Notes under the pieces: model-generated
What the model was told of the DNA's origin: nothing
Database searches by the model: none
What the model saw: only the letters and a program-made list of their open reading frames with translations
Made by a program: the position numbers and the translations under genes
Part shown: positions 24,526-34,873 of the stretch, one piece after another
Layout of the letters: each line of letters opens with the position of its first letter
Position numbering within the stretch: the stretch's first letter is position 1
From: Ruminococcus sp.
Lineage (GTDB): Bacteria; Bacillota; Clostridia; Oscillospirales; Ruminococcaceae
Assembly: GCA_017558505.1 (NCBI GenBank)
Contig: JAFYUM010000002.1
Coordinates: 1-58,926, forward strand
Direction of reading: 5' to 3'
Length of the DNA: 58,926 bases

Positions 24526-26931
24526 ATGACATCCTCAAAAGCTCAGATTATCGAAAAAATCAAAGCTGATTTTCCGAAGAAGCTTCAGTCCCTCTATAGC
24601 GTTACTCCGGAGGAGGCTTCTGATAAGCAGGTTTATCAGATTCTTTCCTCAATCATTGTTGAGGTTCTTGGAAACAAAAGACAGAGCTTTGTAAATCATA
24701 CCCATTCTGTAGGTGGAAAGCAGATTTACTACCTCTCAATGGAATTCCTTATGGGACGTTCTCTCAAAACAAGCCTTTACAATCTGGACATTGCAGATGA
24801 AGTTCGTGCAATGCTTAAAAGTCATACAATAAATCTTGATAAGGTGTTCGATCACGAGCCTGACGCAGGTCTCGGAAACGGCGGTCTTGGCAGACTTGCA
24901 GCCTGCTATCTTGACGGACTTGCAACAATAGGTTTCCCCACTATGGGATACTCACTCTGCTATGAGTATGGTATCTTCCAGCAGAAGCTTGAAGACGGCT
25001 GGCAGACCGAGCTTCCTGACAACTGGCTTCCCGGCGGCAGCGTATGGCTTGTACCAAAGCCCGAGCTTGCACTTGAAGTTCATTTCGAGGGTGATTTACA
25101 GGAATACTGGGATAACCAGTACCACTACATCTCTCACGTGAACTATAATACAGTTATGGCAATTCCCTATGATATGTACGTATCAGGTTATGGCGGCGAG
25201 GGTGTATCCGTTCTCCGTCTGTGGTCAGCTAAAGCGCCAAGCTTCAATATGTCCGAATTCAACGAGGGCAATTATGCACAGGCTCTTGCACAGAATGCAA
25301 CAGCTAACTCAATTTCAAAGATTCTCTATCCAAATGACAACCATGCCGAGGGTAAGAGTCTCCGTTTAAGACAGCAGTATTTCCTCTGTGCAGCGTCAGT
25401 AGGCGATATCGTAAACAGTCATATGATGGTTTACGGCACACTTGAAAATCTTGCTGAAAAGGTTGCAATTCACGTAAATGATACTCACCCCACTCTCGCT
25501 ATCCCCGAGCTTATGCGTATACTCCTTGATGACTGCGGCTATGGCTGGGATAAGGCATGGGATATCGTTACAAAGACGTTTGCTTATACAAATCACACTG
25601 TTATGGCAGAGGCTCTTGAAAAATGGGACGTAAACCTTGTGAAGCACGTTATTCCCAGAATTTTCACAATTATTGTTGAAATAAACAACCGTTACTGTCA
25701 GTCACTTATGGAAAGAAACGGCGGTGACAGCGTAAAGACAACCCGCATGTCAATCATCAAGGACAACATGATTCATATGGCTTCTCTCTGCGTTGCAGCT
25801 TCACACAGCGTAAACGGCGTATCCAAGCTTCATTCCGAGATTATCAAGGAGTCTGTATTCCACGATGAATACGAGGTAACTCCCGAAAAGTTCAAGAATG
25901 TTACAAACGGTATTGCTTACAGAAGATGGCTTACACAGTCAAATCCCGGACTTACAGGGCTTCTTTCTGAAACTATCGGTGACAAGTTCATAAAGGACGG
26001 TTCAGAACTTGAAAAGTTCAGAGCATTTGAAAATGATGAGTCTGTGCTGACAAAGCTTCTTGAAATCAAGCAGGAGAATAAGAAGAAGTTTGCAAAGCAG
26101 GTCAAGTCATCAAGTGGTATAATCCTTGATACAGAGCGTATTTTTGACGTTCAGGTAAAGCGTCTCCACGAGTATAAGAGACAGCACCTCAATGTAATGA
26201 ATATCCTTGCTGATTATGCATATCTCCTTGCAAATCCCGACGCTCCTTTTACTCCCAAGACTTATATTTTCGCTGCAAAGGCTGCACCGGGATATTATCT
26301 TGCAAAGCAGATTATCAAGATGATCTGGGCAATTTCAGAGGAAATCAGAAAAAATCCCAGAATTTCACAGAAGTTACAGGTTGTATTCCTTGAAAACTAT
26401 TGCGTAACCCTTTCCGAAAGACTTATGCCTGCTTCTGATATATCCGAGCAGATTTCTCTTGCAGGAACAGAAGCTTCAGGTACAGGTAATATGAAGTTCA
26501 TGCTCAACGGTGCTGTGACTCTTGGTACTCTTGATGGCGCTAATATCGAAATCAAGGAGGCAGCAGGAGATGATAATATCGTTATCTTCGGTATGACAAC
26601 TCCTGAGGTCAACGAGCTGAAGGCAATGGGCTATAACCCTAACGATTATTTCAATAATGACGGCAGAATTAAAGAGGCTATCCAGCGTATGTACAACGGC
26701 ATCAACGGCTGTACATTCAATGATGTGGCAAATTCTCTTAAAGACCGTGATCCGTATATGGTACTTGCTGATTTCGACAGCTACCGCAAGGCGCAGGCTT
26801 ATATTACGGAGTGCTACAATGATAGAATGAAGTGGGCGAAGATGTCCCTGAACAATATTGCAGGAGCAGGAATTTTCTCCGCAGACCGTGCAGTTTCAGA
26901 ATATGCAGACAACATCTGGAATCTCAGATAA
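24526..26931 (+). CDS. glgP: Glycogen/maltodextrin phosphorylase GlgP
   Basis: 801 residues, usual length. Cleaves alpha-1,4-glucans with phosphate to glucose 1-phosphate in the cytoplasm. Family signatures: YYLSMEFLMGRSL, DAGLGNGGLGRLAACYLDGLAT, VKRLHEYKRQHLN, and the PLP-binding region EASGTGNMKFMLNGA with the Schiff-base Lys. GAAAGGAG lies before the ATG. The next gene, a GH13 enzyme, follows after a weak hairpin, so both act on alpha-glucan. Confidence 0.96.
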   Translation: MTSSKAQIIEKIKADFPKKLQSLYSVTPEEASDKQVYQILSSIIVEVLGNKRQSFVNHTHSVGGKQIYYLSMEFLMGRSLKTSLYNLDIADEVRAMLKSHTINLDKVFDHEPDAGLGNGGLGRLAACYLDGLATIGFPTMGYSLCYEYGIFQQKLEDGWQTELPDNWLPGGSVWLVPKPELALEVHFEGDLQEYWDNQYHYISHVNYNTVMAIPYDMYVSGYGGEGVSVLRLWSAKAPSFNMSEFNEGNYAQALAQNATANSISKILYPNDNHAEGKSLRLRQQYFLCAASVGDIVNSHMMVYGTLENLAEKVAIHVNDTHPTLAIPELMRILLDDCGYGWDKAWDIVTKTFAYTNHTVMAEALEKWDVNLVKHVIPRIFTIIVEINNRYCQSLMERNGGDSVKTTRMSIIKDNMIHMASLCVAASHSVNGVSKLHSEIIKESVFHDEYEVTPEKFKNVTNGIAYRRWLTQSNPGLTGLLSETIGDKFIKDGSELEKFRAFENDESVLTKLLEIKQENKKKFAKQVKSSSGIILDTERIFDVQVKRLHEYKRQHLNVMNILADYAYLLANPDAPFTPKTYIFAAKAAPGYYLAKQIIKMIWAISEEIRKNPRISQKLQVVFLENYCVTLSERLMPASDISEQISLAGTEASGTGNMKFMLNGAVTLGTLDGANIEIKEAAGDDNIVIFGMTTPEVNELKAMGYNPNDYFNNDGRIKEAIQRMYNGINGCTFNDVANSLKDRDPYMVLADFDSYRKAQAYITECYNDRMKWAKMSLNNIAGAGIFSADRAVSEYADNIWNLR

Positions 26932-26943
26932 TAATTAATATTC

Positions 26944-26979
26944 GATAATAAGGCTGTATATCTGTGCAGCCTTATTGTC
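26944..26979 (+). terminator. Hairpin between glgP and the GH13 gene
   Basis: GAtAATAAGGCTG / CAGCCTTATTgTC stem with a 10-nt loop, 12 nt after the glgP stop. Weak T content after it, so it may be a partial terminator. Confidence 0.5.
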
Positions 26980-27056
26980 GTGTTCCTGATATTTGTATGG
27001 TACGTCAAGGTTACCGTTATTTAAAAAGTTCTATCAATTCAAAGGGGGTAATAAAC

Positions 27057-28943
27057 ATGAAACCAATATATGATACATGGAATTTAAGTTATAAATCAGT
27101 TTTCGGAGCAGTAAGGCAGGGTGAAAACTGTCGTTTCTCCATTCGTCTTTCAAAGGATATCCGCCCCGATTTTCCGCCCGTGCTTGTGCTTTTCCGAACA
27201 GGATTCAAGGAGCGTTTTCTCACCATGAATGTAACGGCAGAGGAAGAAGAATGTTTCGTATACTCCTGCGATTATACTCCGAGATATGCTGACGTTCACT
27301 ACTATTATTTTTCATACACAAGCGGAGGAATCCGCCGTTATATCAAGAAGATCAACTGCCATGAGGGTGGTGAGGGTGAAGGTGGATTATTTCAGCTTAC
27401 GGTATACTCCCAGAACTATGAAACTCCCGATTTTCTCAAAGGCGGTGTAATGTATCAGATTTTCCCTGACCGTTTCTGCAAAAGCGGTGAGGTACATGAG
27501 AATATTCCTGATGGCAGAGTGTTCCGCGAGGACTGGAACGGTACACCGTGGTATAAACCTGACCATAACGGTCATGTGTGGAATAACGACTACTTCGGCG
27601 GAGATTTCAAGGGTATACAGTCAAAGTTGAAATATCTCAACGATCTTGGCGTTACCTGCATATACCTTAATCCCATATTTGAATCTCATGAAAACCACAG
27701 ATACAATACAGCAGATTATATGAAAGCGGATCCTATGCTGGGAACCAACGACGATTTTGAGGAGCTTTGTACAGAGGCAAAAAAGTACGGTATATCCGTA
27801 ATTCTGGACGGTGTGTTCTCCCATACCGGTGCAGACAGTCGATATTTTAACAAGTTTGGCAGATATAAGGATACTGTCGGTGCTTATCAGTCAAAGGAAA
27901 GCCCCTATTATGACTGGTACAGCTTTATCAATTATCCTCATGAGTATGAAGCATGGTGGGGTATTGATACACTTCCGAATATCTGGGAAAACAACGAGGA
28001 TTACACTGAATTTATCTGCGGTGAGGAGGGTGTACTTCACTACTGGTTAAGCAAAGGTGCGGCAGGCTTCCGCCTTGATGTTGCAGACGAGTTGCCCGAC
28101 CAGTTCCTAAACAATCTGCGAAAGTCAGTGAAATCATATGGTAAGGATAAGGTAATTATAGGCGAGGTCTGGGAGGACGCTTCAAATAAGGAAAGCTATG
28201 GTATAAAGCGTCGTTATCTTCTGGGCGATCAGCTTGATTCTGTAATGAATTACCCGTTCAGAGAGGCTATAATAAACTTTGTAAAGGGCGGACCTGCAAG
28301 AGATTTCATATATTCTGTAATGACAATCCTTGAAAATTATCCCAAGCCTTCAATTGATGTGCTGATGAATTTTGTGTCAACACATGACATAGAGAGAGCT
28401 ATAAACCGCCTTGCAGGTGACTACTGCGACGATAAGAGTAAGGACTGGATGGCAGAGAGATATCTCACGGAGGAGCAGTACCGACACGGAAAAAATCTGC
28501 TTAAAGTTGCCGTGACGATTATGTTCTTCCTGCCTGGTGTACCAAGCATATATTATGGCGATGAAGCAGGTTTACAGGGCTATAAAGATCCGTTTAACCG
28601 CCGTTGCTACCCATGGGGTAATGAGGATTGTGAGCTTATCAGCTTTGTTTCGGAATTAAGCCGTGTAAGAAAGTCAATTCCCAATATGAAAGACGGCAGA
28701 ACTTATTTTGTGATAAATGACGGTCAGACTATTGATGAGCGTGTGGTTGTATTTACAAGACAGGGTAAGACTGACTACCTTGTGTTTGTCAACAGGTCGT
28801 CTGATGAGGTGAAAATTGCGGATGTCTCGCAAAAGCTTTACAAATTCAGTAATTTTGCAGAGTTTCAGGGCGAATATAAAAACGACTGCATAACACTGCA
28901 GCCTTATGGATATGCCATTGTAACAGCTGAATTTATTGGGTAA
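27057..28943 (+). CDS. GH13 alpha-amylase family enzyme (neopullulanase/cyclomaltodextrinase-like)
   Basis: 628 residues from ATG 27057 (GGGGGT upstream); the longer frame lacks a site. No signal peptide, so intracellular. An N-terminal beta domain (1-135, CBM34-like) precedes the barrel, which starts GGVMYQIFPDRF. Catalytic residues: nucleophile Asp in GFRLDVADE, acid/base Glu in IIGEVWED, and the third Asp in FVSTHDIER; YFGGDFKGI and YYGDEAGLQGYKDPFNRRCYPW are typical of neopullulanase-type enzymes. It probably opens cyclic or branched maltodextrins for GlgP. The exact substrate cannot be read from sequence. Confidence 0.9.
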   Translation: MKPIYDTWNLSYKSVFGAVRQGENCRFSIRLSKDIRPDFPPVLVLFRTGFKERFLTMNVTAEEEECFVYSCDYTPRYADVHYYYFSYTSGGIRRYIKKINCHEGGEGEGGLFQLTVYSQNYETPDFLKGGVMYQIFPDRFCKSGEVHENIPDGRVFREDWNGTPWYKPDHNGHVWNNDYFGGDFKGIQSKLKYLNDLGVTCIYLNPIFESHENHRYNTADYMKADPMLGTNDDFEELCTEAKKYGISVILDGVFSHTGADSRYFNKFGRYKDTVGAYQSKESPYYDWYSFINYPHEYEAWWGIDTLPNIWENNEDYTEFICGEEGVLHYWLSKGAAGFRLDVADELPDQFLNNLRKSVKSYGKDKVIIGEVWEDASNKESYGIKRRYLLGDQLDSVMNYPFREAIINFVKGGPARDFIYSVMTILENYPKPSIDVLMNFVSTHDIERAINRLAGDYCDDKSKDWMAERYLTEEQYRHGKNLLKVAVTIMFFLPGVPSIYYGDEAGLQGYKDPFNRRCYPWGNEDCELISFVSELSRVRKSIPNMKDGRTYFVINDGQTIDERVVVFTRQGKTDYLVFVNRSSDEVKIADVSQKLYKFSNFAEFQGEYKNDCITLQPYGYAIVTAEFIG

Positions 28944-29102
28944 GAGTATATATGCGGTTTATATAAAAAACATATGCCGCAAATACAATACCTTACTTAA
29001 CTTTTAAGATTATTTTAAGGTTGTATGGGTATACTATAAGAGGATTAATAATCCCCCAATTCCCCTTCTATATTTATTTAGAGCAAACCTTCGCTCTAAA
29101 GG
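28944..29102 (+). other. Gap after the GH13 gene with two hairpins
   Basis: Contains GCGG/CCGC arms near 28961-28980 and the perfect stem TTTAGAGC/GCTCTAAA at 29077-29100 right before the terminator. A weak TATACT/TATAAG pair at 29030-29040 could be a promoter, so a small RNA cannot be excluded. Confidence 0.35.
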
Positions 29103-29132
29103 CTGTATCTACCCGATACAGTCATTTTTTTT
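29103..29132 (+). terminator. Terminator before the YfhO-family gene
   Basis: CTGTATC / GATACAG stem with a 5-nt loop followed by eight T residues. Confidence 0.75.
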
Positions 29133-29225
29133 GCCTTGTTTATATGTTCTTTGGTTATAATATACGAAATGCCGTTGATGTGTTGTGCAGGTTGTACATT
29201 AAATCGAAAAAATACAGAATACCCC

Positions 29226-29254
29226 TTGAAAAAAATCTGATTTTATAGTATAAT
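29226..29254 (+). promoter_or_regulatory. Promoter of the YfhO-family gene
   Basis: TTGAAA (29226-29231), 17 nt, TATAAT (29249-29254), 70 nt before the GTG start. Confidence 0.85.
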
Positions 29255-29323
29255 ATAAAAGATAATATAATCGGGTAGTGTGGCTTTTTTATTGCTGCCG
29301 TATCCCGAAAAGGAGGAAAAAAA

Positions 29324-32300
29324 GTGATAAAAGCAACAACCGCTTCACGAAAGCCGTCATATGCTGTAGCTTATGAGCCTGCACGATATGTAAAGTTAAA
29401 ACCTGTTTACTATATTGCTGCATTTCTCATTCCAGCACTGCTGACATTGATTGGCTACATCATCTTCGGAGTTTATCCTTTCGGTGAACGCTCCGTACTG
29501 ACTCTTGACCTTAACGGTCAGTATGTCTACTACTTCGAGAATATCCGCCGCTGCTTCTGGGAGGGCGAGAGCATTCTCTACAGCTGGGCAAGAAACCTGT
29601 CCGGCGGTTATCAGGGCGTTATAGGATATTATCTTGCCAGCCCATTTACGTTTATTGTTATATTGATGCCCCGTGACCTTATCATAGAAGCACTTATGAT
29701 AATGCAGATATGCAAGGTGGGTGCCTGTGGTGTGACATTCTGTGCCTATGCACAGAATGCAAAGAATGTAAAGCCGCTTCAATCAGTTATTTTCTCAACA
29801 ATGTATGCCCTTATGGCTTACGTTTCAATTCAGCTTATTGACCCAATGTGGATTGACGGACCTATTTTCCTGCCCCTTATAATCCTTGGTGTTGAGTATC
29901 TTATTGATGACGGCAGAAAAATCAACTATATCATTCCTCTTGCATTAATGTTTATTGCAAACTTCTACATCGGCTTCATGGTTGCTATTTTCGTAGCCAT
30001 TTACTTTGTATACTATATGTTCTTCGGAGCAAAGAGAAAGTTCAAGAGTGTCGGCGAATATGGTGCTGTATTCGGAAGAATGTGTCTTGCAACAGGTGTT
30101 GCGGTAATGTGCAGCTATATAATGATTATGCCTATATACAATGCACTTGCCCTTGGTAAGTTCGACTTTTCCGAGCCTGATTACAGCATGAAGACTATGT
30201 TCAACCCTGTTGAGCTTCTTCCTACTCTTTTCCCGAACCAGTACTACTCTGTAAACGTGGACGAGGGTACAAGAATGTACGGCAGACCTGAAATCTACTG
30301 TGGTGTACTTTCTCTTGTACTTGCTGTTCTCTATTTCTTCAACAAGAAGATTACTGTAAACCGCAAGATAGGACATGGACTCCTGCTGTTCGTAATGTTC
30401 TTCAGCATGTGGATAAAGCCTCTCAATATGATGTGGCATGGTGGACAGGATCCTAACTGGCTTCCTTACCGTTACAGTTTCCTTGTTTCCTTTATTCTTG
30501 TATCTATGGCTGCGGAAACATTTTCAAAGCTTGACGGATACAAAATGGATCTTAAAGCCCCCATTGCAGTACTGTCTGGAATTTCTGTTTTTGCGATTAT
30601 ATTTGACGCTTTAAAGGAAACATTCAACTACAACGAAAGTGATTACAAATACGTTGCAATTACTCCCTACAGTGAAAATGTAAAAATCAACGGTGAATCC
30701 GTGGATCATCTTTTCCTTGGTACTGTTGTATTCGGTGTTGTACTCTCTGCGGTATACCTTGCATTTGTTTATCTTATAAGCCATGCAAAAACACAGAAAG
30801 GCAGAAATATGATTTCTGTCTTTATGGCGGCTCTCGTATTCTTTGAGGCTGGCTATAACTTCTTTGACACAATCTTCAAGATTGACAAGGAAGTTTACTA
30901 TTCATCAAGAGATTCATACAGCGAAATTATGTCTGCCCCCGATGTAAAGGCCGCACTTGATGAGGTCGATGACGGTTTCTACCGTGCGGAAAAGACATTC
31001 TTCCGTAATGTAAACGATAACCAGGCTTATGGATTAAAGGGTGTTTCACATTCAAGCTCTGTAATGAATGCGAGAATACTTAAATTCCTTGAAACACTTG
31101 GTTATACAACAAAGAGCTATGAGTCAAGATATGACGGTAATACACCTCTTGCTGACTCGTTGCTGGGTATCAAGTATGTCCTTGATGATCCTTCAAATTA
31201 CAATCCGGGCAGTAATCTCAGAACGCTCCTCAGTCCCTACTACAACAAGGTGGCTTCAACTACCTACACAAAGGAGAACAACAAGGAGGGTACTGTAGAT
31301 ATCTACGAAAATCCCGATGCACTTCCTATTGGATTTATGGCTGATGATGATATTCTCCGACTCAGCTTCCTTGGAAATGATAATCCTTTCAACAGCATGA
31401 ACAACTTCCTCAGCTCGATGACAGGAAGTACAACAGATTACAGTTCACTCAACCCCGAGTCTTATTTCTATCGCCTTGACTTTGATCCTGTTAACGATGT
31501 TCAGCTCAATGAGTGTACAGTAAGAGATTATAACGGTCAATACTGCTATGACGCTCTGCCCAACGCAGTAGATCCTACAGTAAGACTTCACTTCACTTCA
31601 CAGAGTGAGGACAGCCTGTATCTCTTTATGAAGTCAGATAACCAGAAACAGTGTAACCTTTGGTTCTCCACAACAAAGAATGAAGAAACAGGCGAATTTG
31701 AGAACTTCACAAGTATGGGTTCATACTACGACGGCTACGACTATTGTATTATCAACCTTGGTAAAATTCCTGTTGGTACAGAAGTTGAGCTTCGTATGAC
31801 AATTATCCAGCAGGATAAGACAGGTGCAAACGAGTTCATCATGGTAAGAGACTTCCAGTTCTATTACCTTGATTATGAGCTTTTCCACGAGAGAATACAG
31901 CAGCTTAAGGAATCACCCCTTGTTCTCGATATGGACAAGACAAAGGAAAATCACATTGTAGGTGAGGTTGACGCAAAGGAAGGTGAAATCCTCTACACTT
32001 CAATCCCCTATGAGCCAGGCTGGACAATCAAGGTTGACGGTAAGAAGGTTGACGAGCAGTTTGTAGATACAATGCAGGTTGACGGTATGTTCCTTGAGGA
32101 TCGACTTGCACAGATTGAGGATGCGTACAACAATGGTGAATTAAGCGAGACAGCATACGAAAGCTCGGTTGAAGATGTAAAGAGCCGTGCACAGAGCATT
32201 ATGTCAAACAATGGCACTGAGGAAGGTGCGGTATGTATCCTTAACGCAATGATTGGTCTGCGTCTTTCACCCGGACATCATAAGATTGAGATGACTTATT

Positions 32301-32731
32301 CACCTCCCGGATTCAAGACAGGTATCCTTCTTCTTATTCTTGGTATTGCTGCCATCTTCTATTTCTGGTATACTGACAGAAAGAATAATCCCGCACTTGT
32401 TGCAAAAGCACAGGCAAAGGAAAACTGGAAGAAGGGCATATATACTGTGGCTGAGCCTGCTTCTGACGATGATGAAAAGAAGTCTGTAAAGATTATCAAG
32501 TCAAAGGGTGCAGTAACTCCCAAACAGAATAAAGACGAAAAATCTGACGACTCTGAAGAAGAAGTAAAGGAATACAAGCTTTATGAGGATGAAGAAAGTG
32601 AAAATTCCGAAGAAATTTCAGATGAGTCTGAAGCCAAGGAGACTGTTGAGAAGAAAAAAGAAGTAAAGAAAAATAATGCTCCTAAAAAGAACAACAGTAA
32701 CGATAAAAAAGGCAAAAACAAGAAAAAGTAA
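29324..32731 (+). CDS. YfhO-family multi-pass membrane protein
   Basis: 1135 residues, GTG start with AGGAGG at 7 nt. The first 530 residues hold about twelve membrane segments; the early extracytoplasmic LTLDLNGQYVYYFENIRR with its acidic residue and the WMDPMWIDG-like segment match the YfhO family, related to GT-C glycosyltransferases and, in Bacillus, linked to lipoteichoic acid glycosylation. A large extracytoplasmic region (about 545-1010) ends in a final membrane segment near 1020-1038. The C-terminal 90 residues are a cytoplasmic tail of alternating acidic and Lys-rich stretches ending KKGKNKKK, longer than usual. Own promoter and terminator. Confidence 0.88.
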   Translation: MIKATTASRKPSYAVAYEPARYVKLKPVYYIAAFLIPALLTLIGYIIFGVYPFGERSVLTLDLNGQYVYYFENIRRCFWEGESILYSWARNLSGGYQGVIGYYLASPFTFIVILMPRDLIIEALMIMQICKVGACGVTFCAYAQNAKNVKPLQSVIFSTMYALMAYVSIQLIDPMWIDGPIFLPLIILGVEYLIDDGRKINYIIPLALMFIANFYIGFMVAIFVAIYFVYYMFFGAKRKFKSVGEYGAVFGRMCLATGVAVMCSYIMIMPIYNALALGKFDFSEPDYSMKTMFNPVELLPTLFPNQYYSVNVDEGTRMYGRPEIYCGVLSLVLAVLYFFNKKITVNRKIGHGLLLFVMFFSMWIKPLNMMWHGGQDPNWLPYRYSFLVSFILVSMAAETFSKLDGYKMDLKAPIAVLSGISVFAIIFDALKETFNYNESDYKYVAITPYSENVKINGESVDHLFLGTVVFGVVLSAVYLAFVYLISHAKTQKGRNMISVFMAALVFFEAGYNFFDTIFKIDKEVYYSSRDSYSEIMSAPDVKAALDEVDDGFYRAEKTFFRNVNDNQAYGLKGVSHSSSVMNARILKFLETLGYTTKSYESRYDGNTPLADSLLGIKYVLDDPSNYNPGSNLRTLLSPYYNKVASTTYTKENNKEGTVDIYENPDALPIGFMADDDILRLSFLGNDNPFNSMNNFLSSMTGSTTDYSSLNPESYFYRLDFDPVNDVQLNECTVRDYNGQYCYDALPNAVDPTVRLHFTSQSEDSLYLFMKSDNQKQCNLWFSTTKNEETGEFENFTSMGSYYDGYDYCIINLGKIPVGTEVELRMTIIQQDKTGANEFIMVRDFQFYYLDYELFHERIQQLKESPLVLDMDKTKENHIVGEVDAKEGEILYTSIPYEPGWTIKVDGKKVDEQFVDTMQVDGMFLEDRLAQIEDAYNNGELSETAYESSVEDVKSRAQSIMSNNGTEEGAVCILNAMIGLRLSPGHHKIEMTYSPPGFKTGILLLILGIAAIFYFWYTDRKNNPALVAKAQAKENWKKGIYTVAEPASDDDEKKSVKIIKSKGAVTPKQNKDEKSDDSEEEVKEYKLYEDEESENSEEISDESEAKETVEKKKEVKKNNAPKKNNSNDKKGKNKKK

Positions 32732-32738
32732 AAATTAT

Positions 32739-32777
32739 GGCGGTAAATCTTATTGAAAGATTTACCGCCTTGTTTTA
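32739..32777 (+). terminator. Terminator of the YfhO-family gene
   Basis: Perfect stem GGCGGTAAATCTT / AAGATTTACCGCC, 5-nt loop, then TTGTTTTA. Confidence 0.92.
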
Positions 32778-32809
32778 TGTAAAGGTCATCTCTAAAATTA
32801 ATCTGAAAT

Positions 32810-32842
32810 AAAATGACGCTCTGAAAGTAAGAGCGTCATTTT
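32810..32842 (-). terminator. Terminator of the thrS operon
   Basis: Perfect 13-bp stem AAAATGACGCTCT / AGAGCGTCATTTT, A/T flanked on both sides. A further hairpin (AGTAGTGG/CCACTACT, 32860-32889) sits between it and the thrS stop. Confidence 0.8.
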
Positions 32843-32907
32843 ATATACCGTAATATTGAGTAGTGGCAGATAATATCCACCACTACTGAACAATATAAAA
32901 CAGCTAT

Positions 32908-34854
32908 TTATCTAACCTTCTTTGCAATATCATCAAGAAGCTTTGAAAGCATTTCGCCCTGTGTCATAGAGCCGAGATCGCCCTCACGGCGGGAAGTCAT
33001 GGAAACTGTACCGCCCTCAACTTCCTTATCGCCCACAGTAATCCATACAGGGAGCTTTTCAAGACGAGCGTCACGGATTTTCTTACCAACCTTTTCTGCT
33101 CTGTCGTCAATTGAACAGCGAATACCAGCCGCTTCAAGCTTAGCCTTGAGTTCATAGCAGTAGTCAAGGTGACGGTCTGCAACAGGAACAATTCTCACCT
33201 GCTCAGGAGCAAGCCAGAGTGGGAATGCACCTGCATACTTCTCAATGAGGTAAGCGAGAGTTCTTTCATAACAGCCGAGAGATGTTCTGTGAATGATGTA
33301 AGGACGCTTCTTTGTGCCGTCTACGTCAATATATTCCATACCGAACTTTTCAGCAAGAAGCATATCAATCTGAATTGTAACGATAGTATCTTCCTTGCCG
33401 TATACGTTCTTGTACTGAATGTCAAGCTTGGGCCCGTAGAATGCGGCTTCATCAATGCCGATTTCATAATCTACGCCGAGATTATCAAGTATTTTTGCCA
33501 TTGCAGCCTGTGCAGTTTCCCACTGTTCAGCAGTACCCTCGTACTTGTTCTTGGGATTTGCAGGATCCCACTGTGAGAAGCGGAATGTACAATCCTCAAG
33601 CATACCAACAGTTTCAAGAACATACTTTGCAAGCTCCAGACAGCCCTTGAATTCTTCTTCAAGCTGTTCGGGGCGAAGTATAAGGTGTCCCTCGGAAATT
33701 GTGAACTGACGAACACGGATAAGACCGTGCATTTCGCCCGAATCCTCATTTCTGAAAAGAGTTGAAGTTTCACCAAGACGCATAGGAAGGTCACGGTATG
33801 AACGCTGTCTGTTGAGGAATACCTGATACTGGAAAGGACAAGTCATAGGACGGAGTGCGAAGCATTCCTTTGTTTCGTCGTCGGGATCGCCGAGAATGAA
33901 CATACCATCACGGTAATGATCCCAATGTCCTGAAATTTTATAGAGGTCTGATTTAGCCATAAGTGGAGTCTTGGTAAGAATATAGCCACGCTTCTGCTCC
34001 TCATCCTCAATCCAGCGCTGGAGAAGCTGGATAACTCTTGAACCCTTGGGGAGAAGAATAGGAAGTCCCTGTCCGATACAGTCAACAGTTGTGAAAAATT
34101 CAAGCTCACGGCCAAGCTTGTTGTGGTCACGGAGTTTAGCTTCCTCACGCTGTTTAATATCAGCTTCAAGGTCAGCAGCCTTTGGATATGCAGTTGCATA
34201 GATACGTGAAAGCATCTTGTTCTTTTCGGAACCTCTCCAGTATGCACCTGTACATGAGAGAAGCTTGAAAGCCTTAACAGGAGCTGTTGTCATAAGGTGA
34301 GGGCCTGCACAGAGGTCGGTAAATTCACCCTGCTTGTAGAATGAAATAGGCTCGCCCTTGTCAGCGTGTTCCTCGCAAAGCTCAACCTTGTAGATTTCAC
34401 CTGTTTCTTTGAGGTAAGCGATAGCGTCGGCAGGGGACATTTCAAACTGCTCTAAAGCGATGCCCTCCTTGACGATTTTCTTCATTTCAGTTTCGATTTT
34501 TTCAAGTTCTTCCTGTGAGAAAGGCTTTTCTACGTCAAAGTCGTAGTAGAAGCCGTTGTCAATAGCAGGGCCGATAGCAAGCTTTGCTTCGGGGTAAAGA
34601 CGCTTTACAGCCTGTGCAAGAATATGTGAAGCTGTGTGCCAGAATGTTTTTTTACCCTCAATTGAGTCGAATGTGCAGACTTCAAATTCGCAGTCGCTGT
34701 CGATAATTGTGCGGAGGTCCTTAACCTCACCGTTGATTTTTACGCAGCAAGCAGCTTTGTAAAGTCCCATGCCGATACCCTTTACGATTTCAGCGGCAGA
34801 TGATGCAGTTTCGATTTCTCTGATACTGCCGTCTTTTAATGTTAATTTAATCAT
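32908..34854 (-). CDS. thrS: Threonyl-tRNA synthetase
   Basis: 648 residues, full length. TGS domain 1-62; editing domain about 63-220 with HxxxH in HTASHILAQAVKRL (zinc-like editing site) and the distal DLCAGPH; class II core with motif 2 RNEDSGEMHGLIRVRQF and zinc ligand Cys in LRPMTCPFQYQVF; C-terminal anticodon-binding domain from EQVRIVPVADRHLDYC. Second gene of a T-box-controlled unit, 19 nt after a small gene. Confidence 0.97.
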   Translation of the reverse strand: MIKLTLKDGSIREIETASSAAEIVKGIGMGLYKAACCVKINGEVKDLRTIIDSDCEFEVCTFDSIEGKKTFWHTASHILAQAVKRLYPEAKLAIGPAIDNGFYYDFDVEKPFSQEELEKIETEMKKIVKEGIALEQFEMSPADAIAYLKETGEIYKVELCEEHADKGEPISFYKQGEFTDLCAGPHLMTTAPVKAFKLLSCTGAYWRGSEKNKMLSRIYATAYPKAADLEADIKQREEAKLRDHNKLGRELEFFTTVDCIGQGLPILLPKGSRVIQLLQRWIEDEEQKRGYILTKTPLMAKSDLYKISGHWDHYRDGMFILGDPDDETKECFALRPMTCPFQYQVFLNRQRSYRDLPMRLGETSTLFRNEDSGEMHGLIRVRQFTISEGHLILRPEQLEEEFKGCLELAKYVLETVGMLEDCTFRFSQWDPANPKNKYEGTAEQWETAQAAMAKILDNLGVDYEIGIDEAAFYGPKLDIQYKNVYGKEDTIVTIQIDMLLAEKFGMEYIDVDGTKKRPYIIHRTSLGCYERTLAYLIEKYAGAFPLWLAPEQVRIVPVADRHLDYCYELKAKLEAAGIRCSIDDRAEKVGKKIRDARLEKLPVWITVGDKEVEGGTVSMTSRREGDLGSMTQGEMLSKLLDDIAKKVR

Positions 34855-34873
34855 TGTAAATTTCTCCTTTTAT

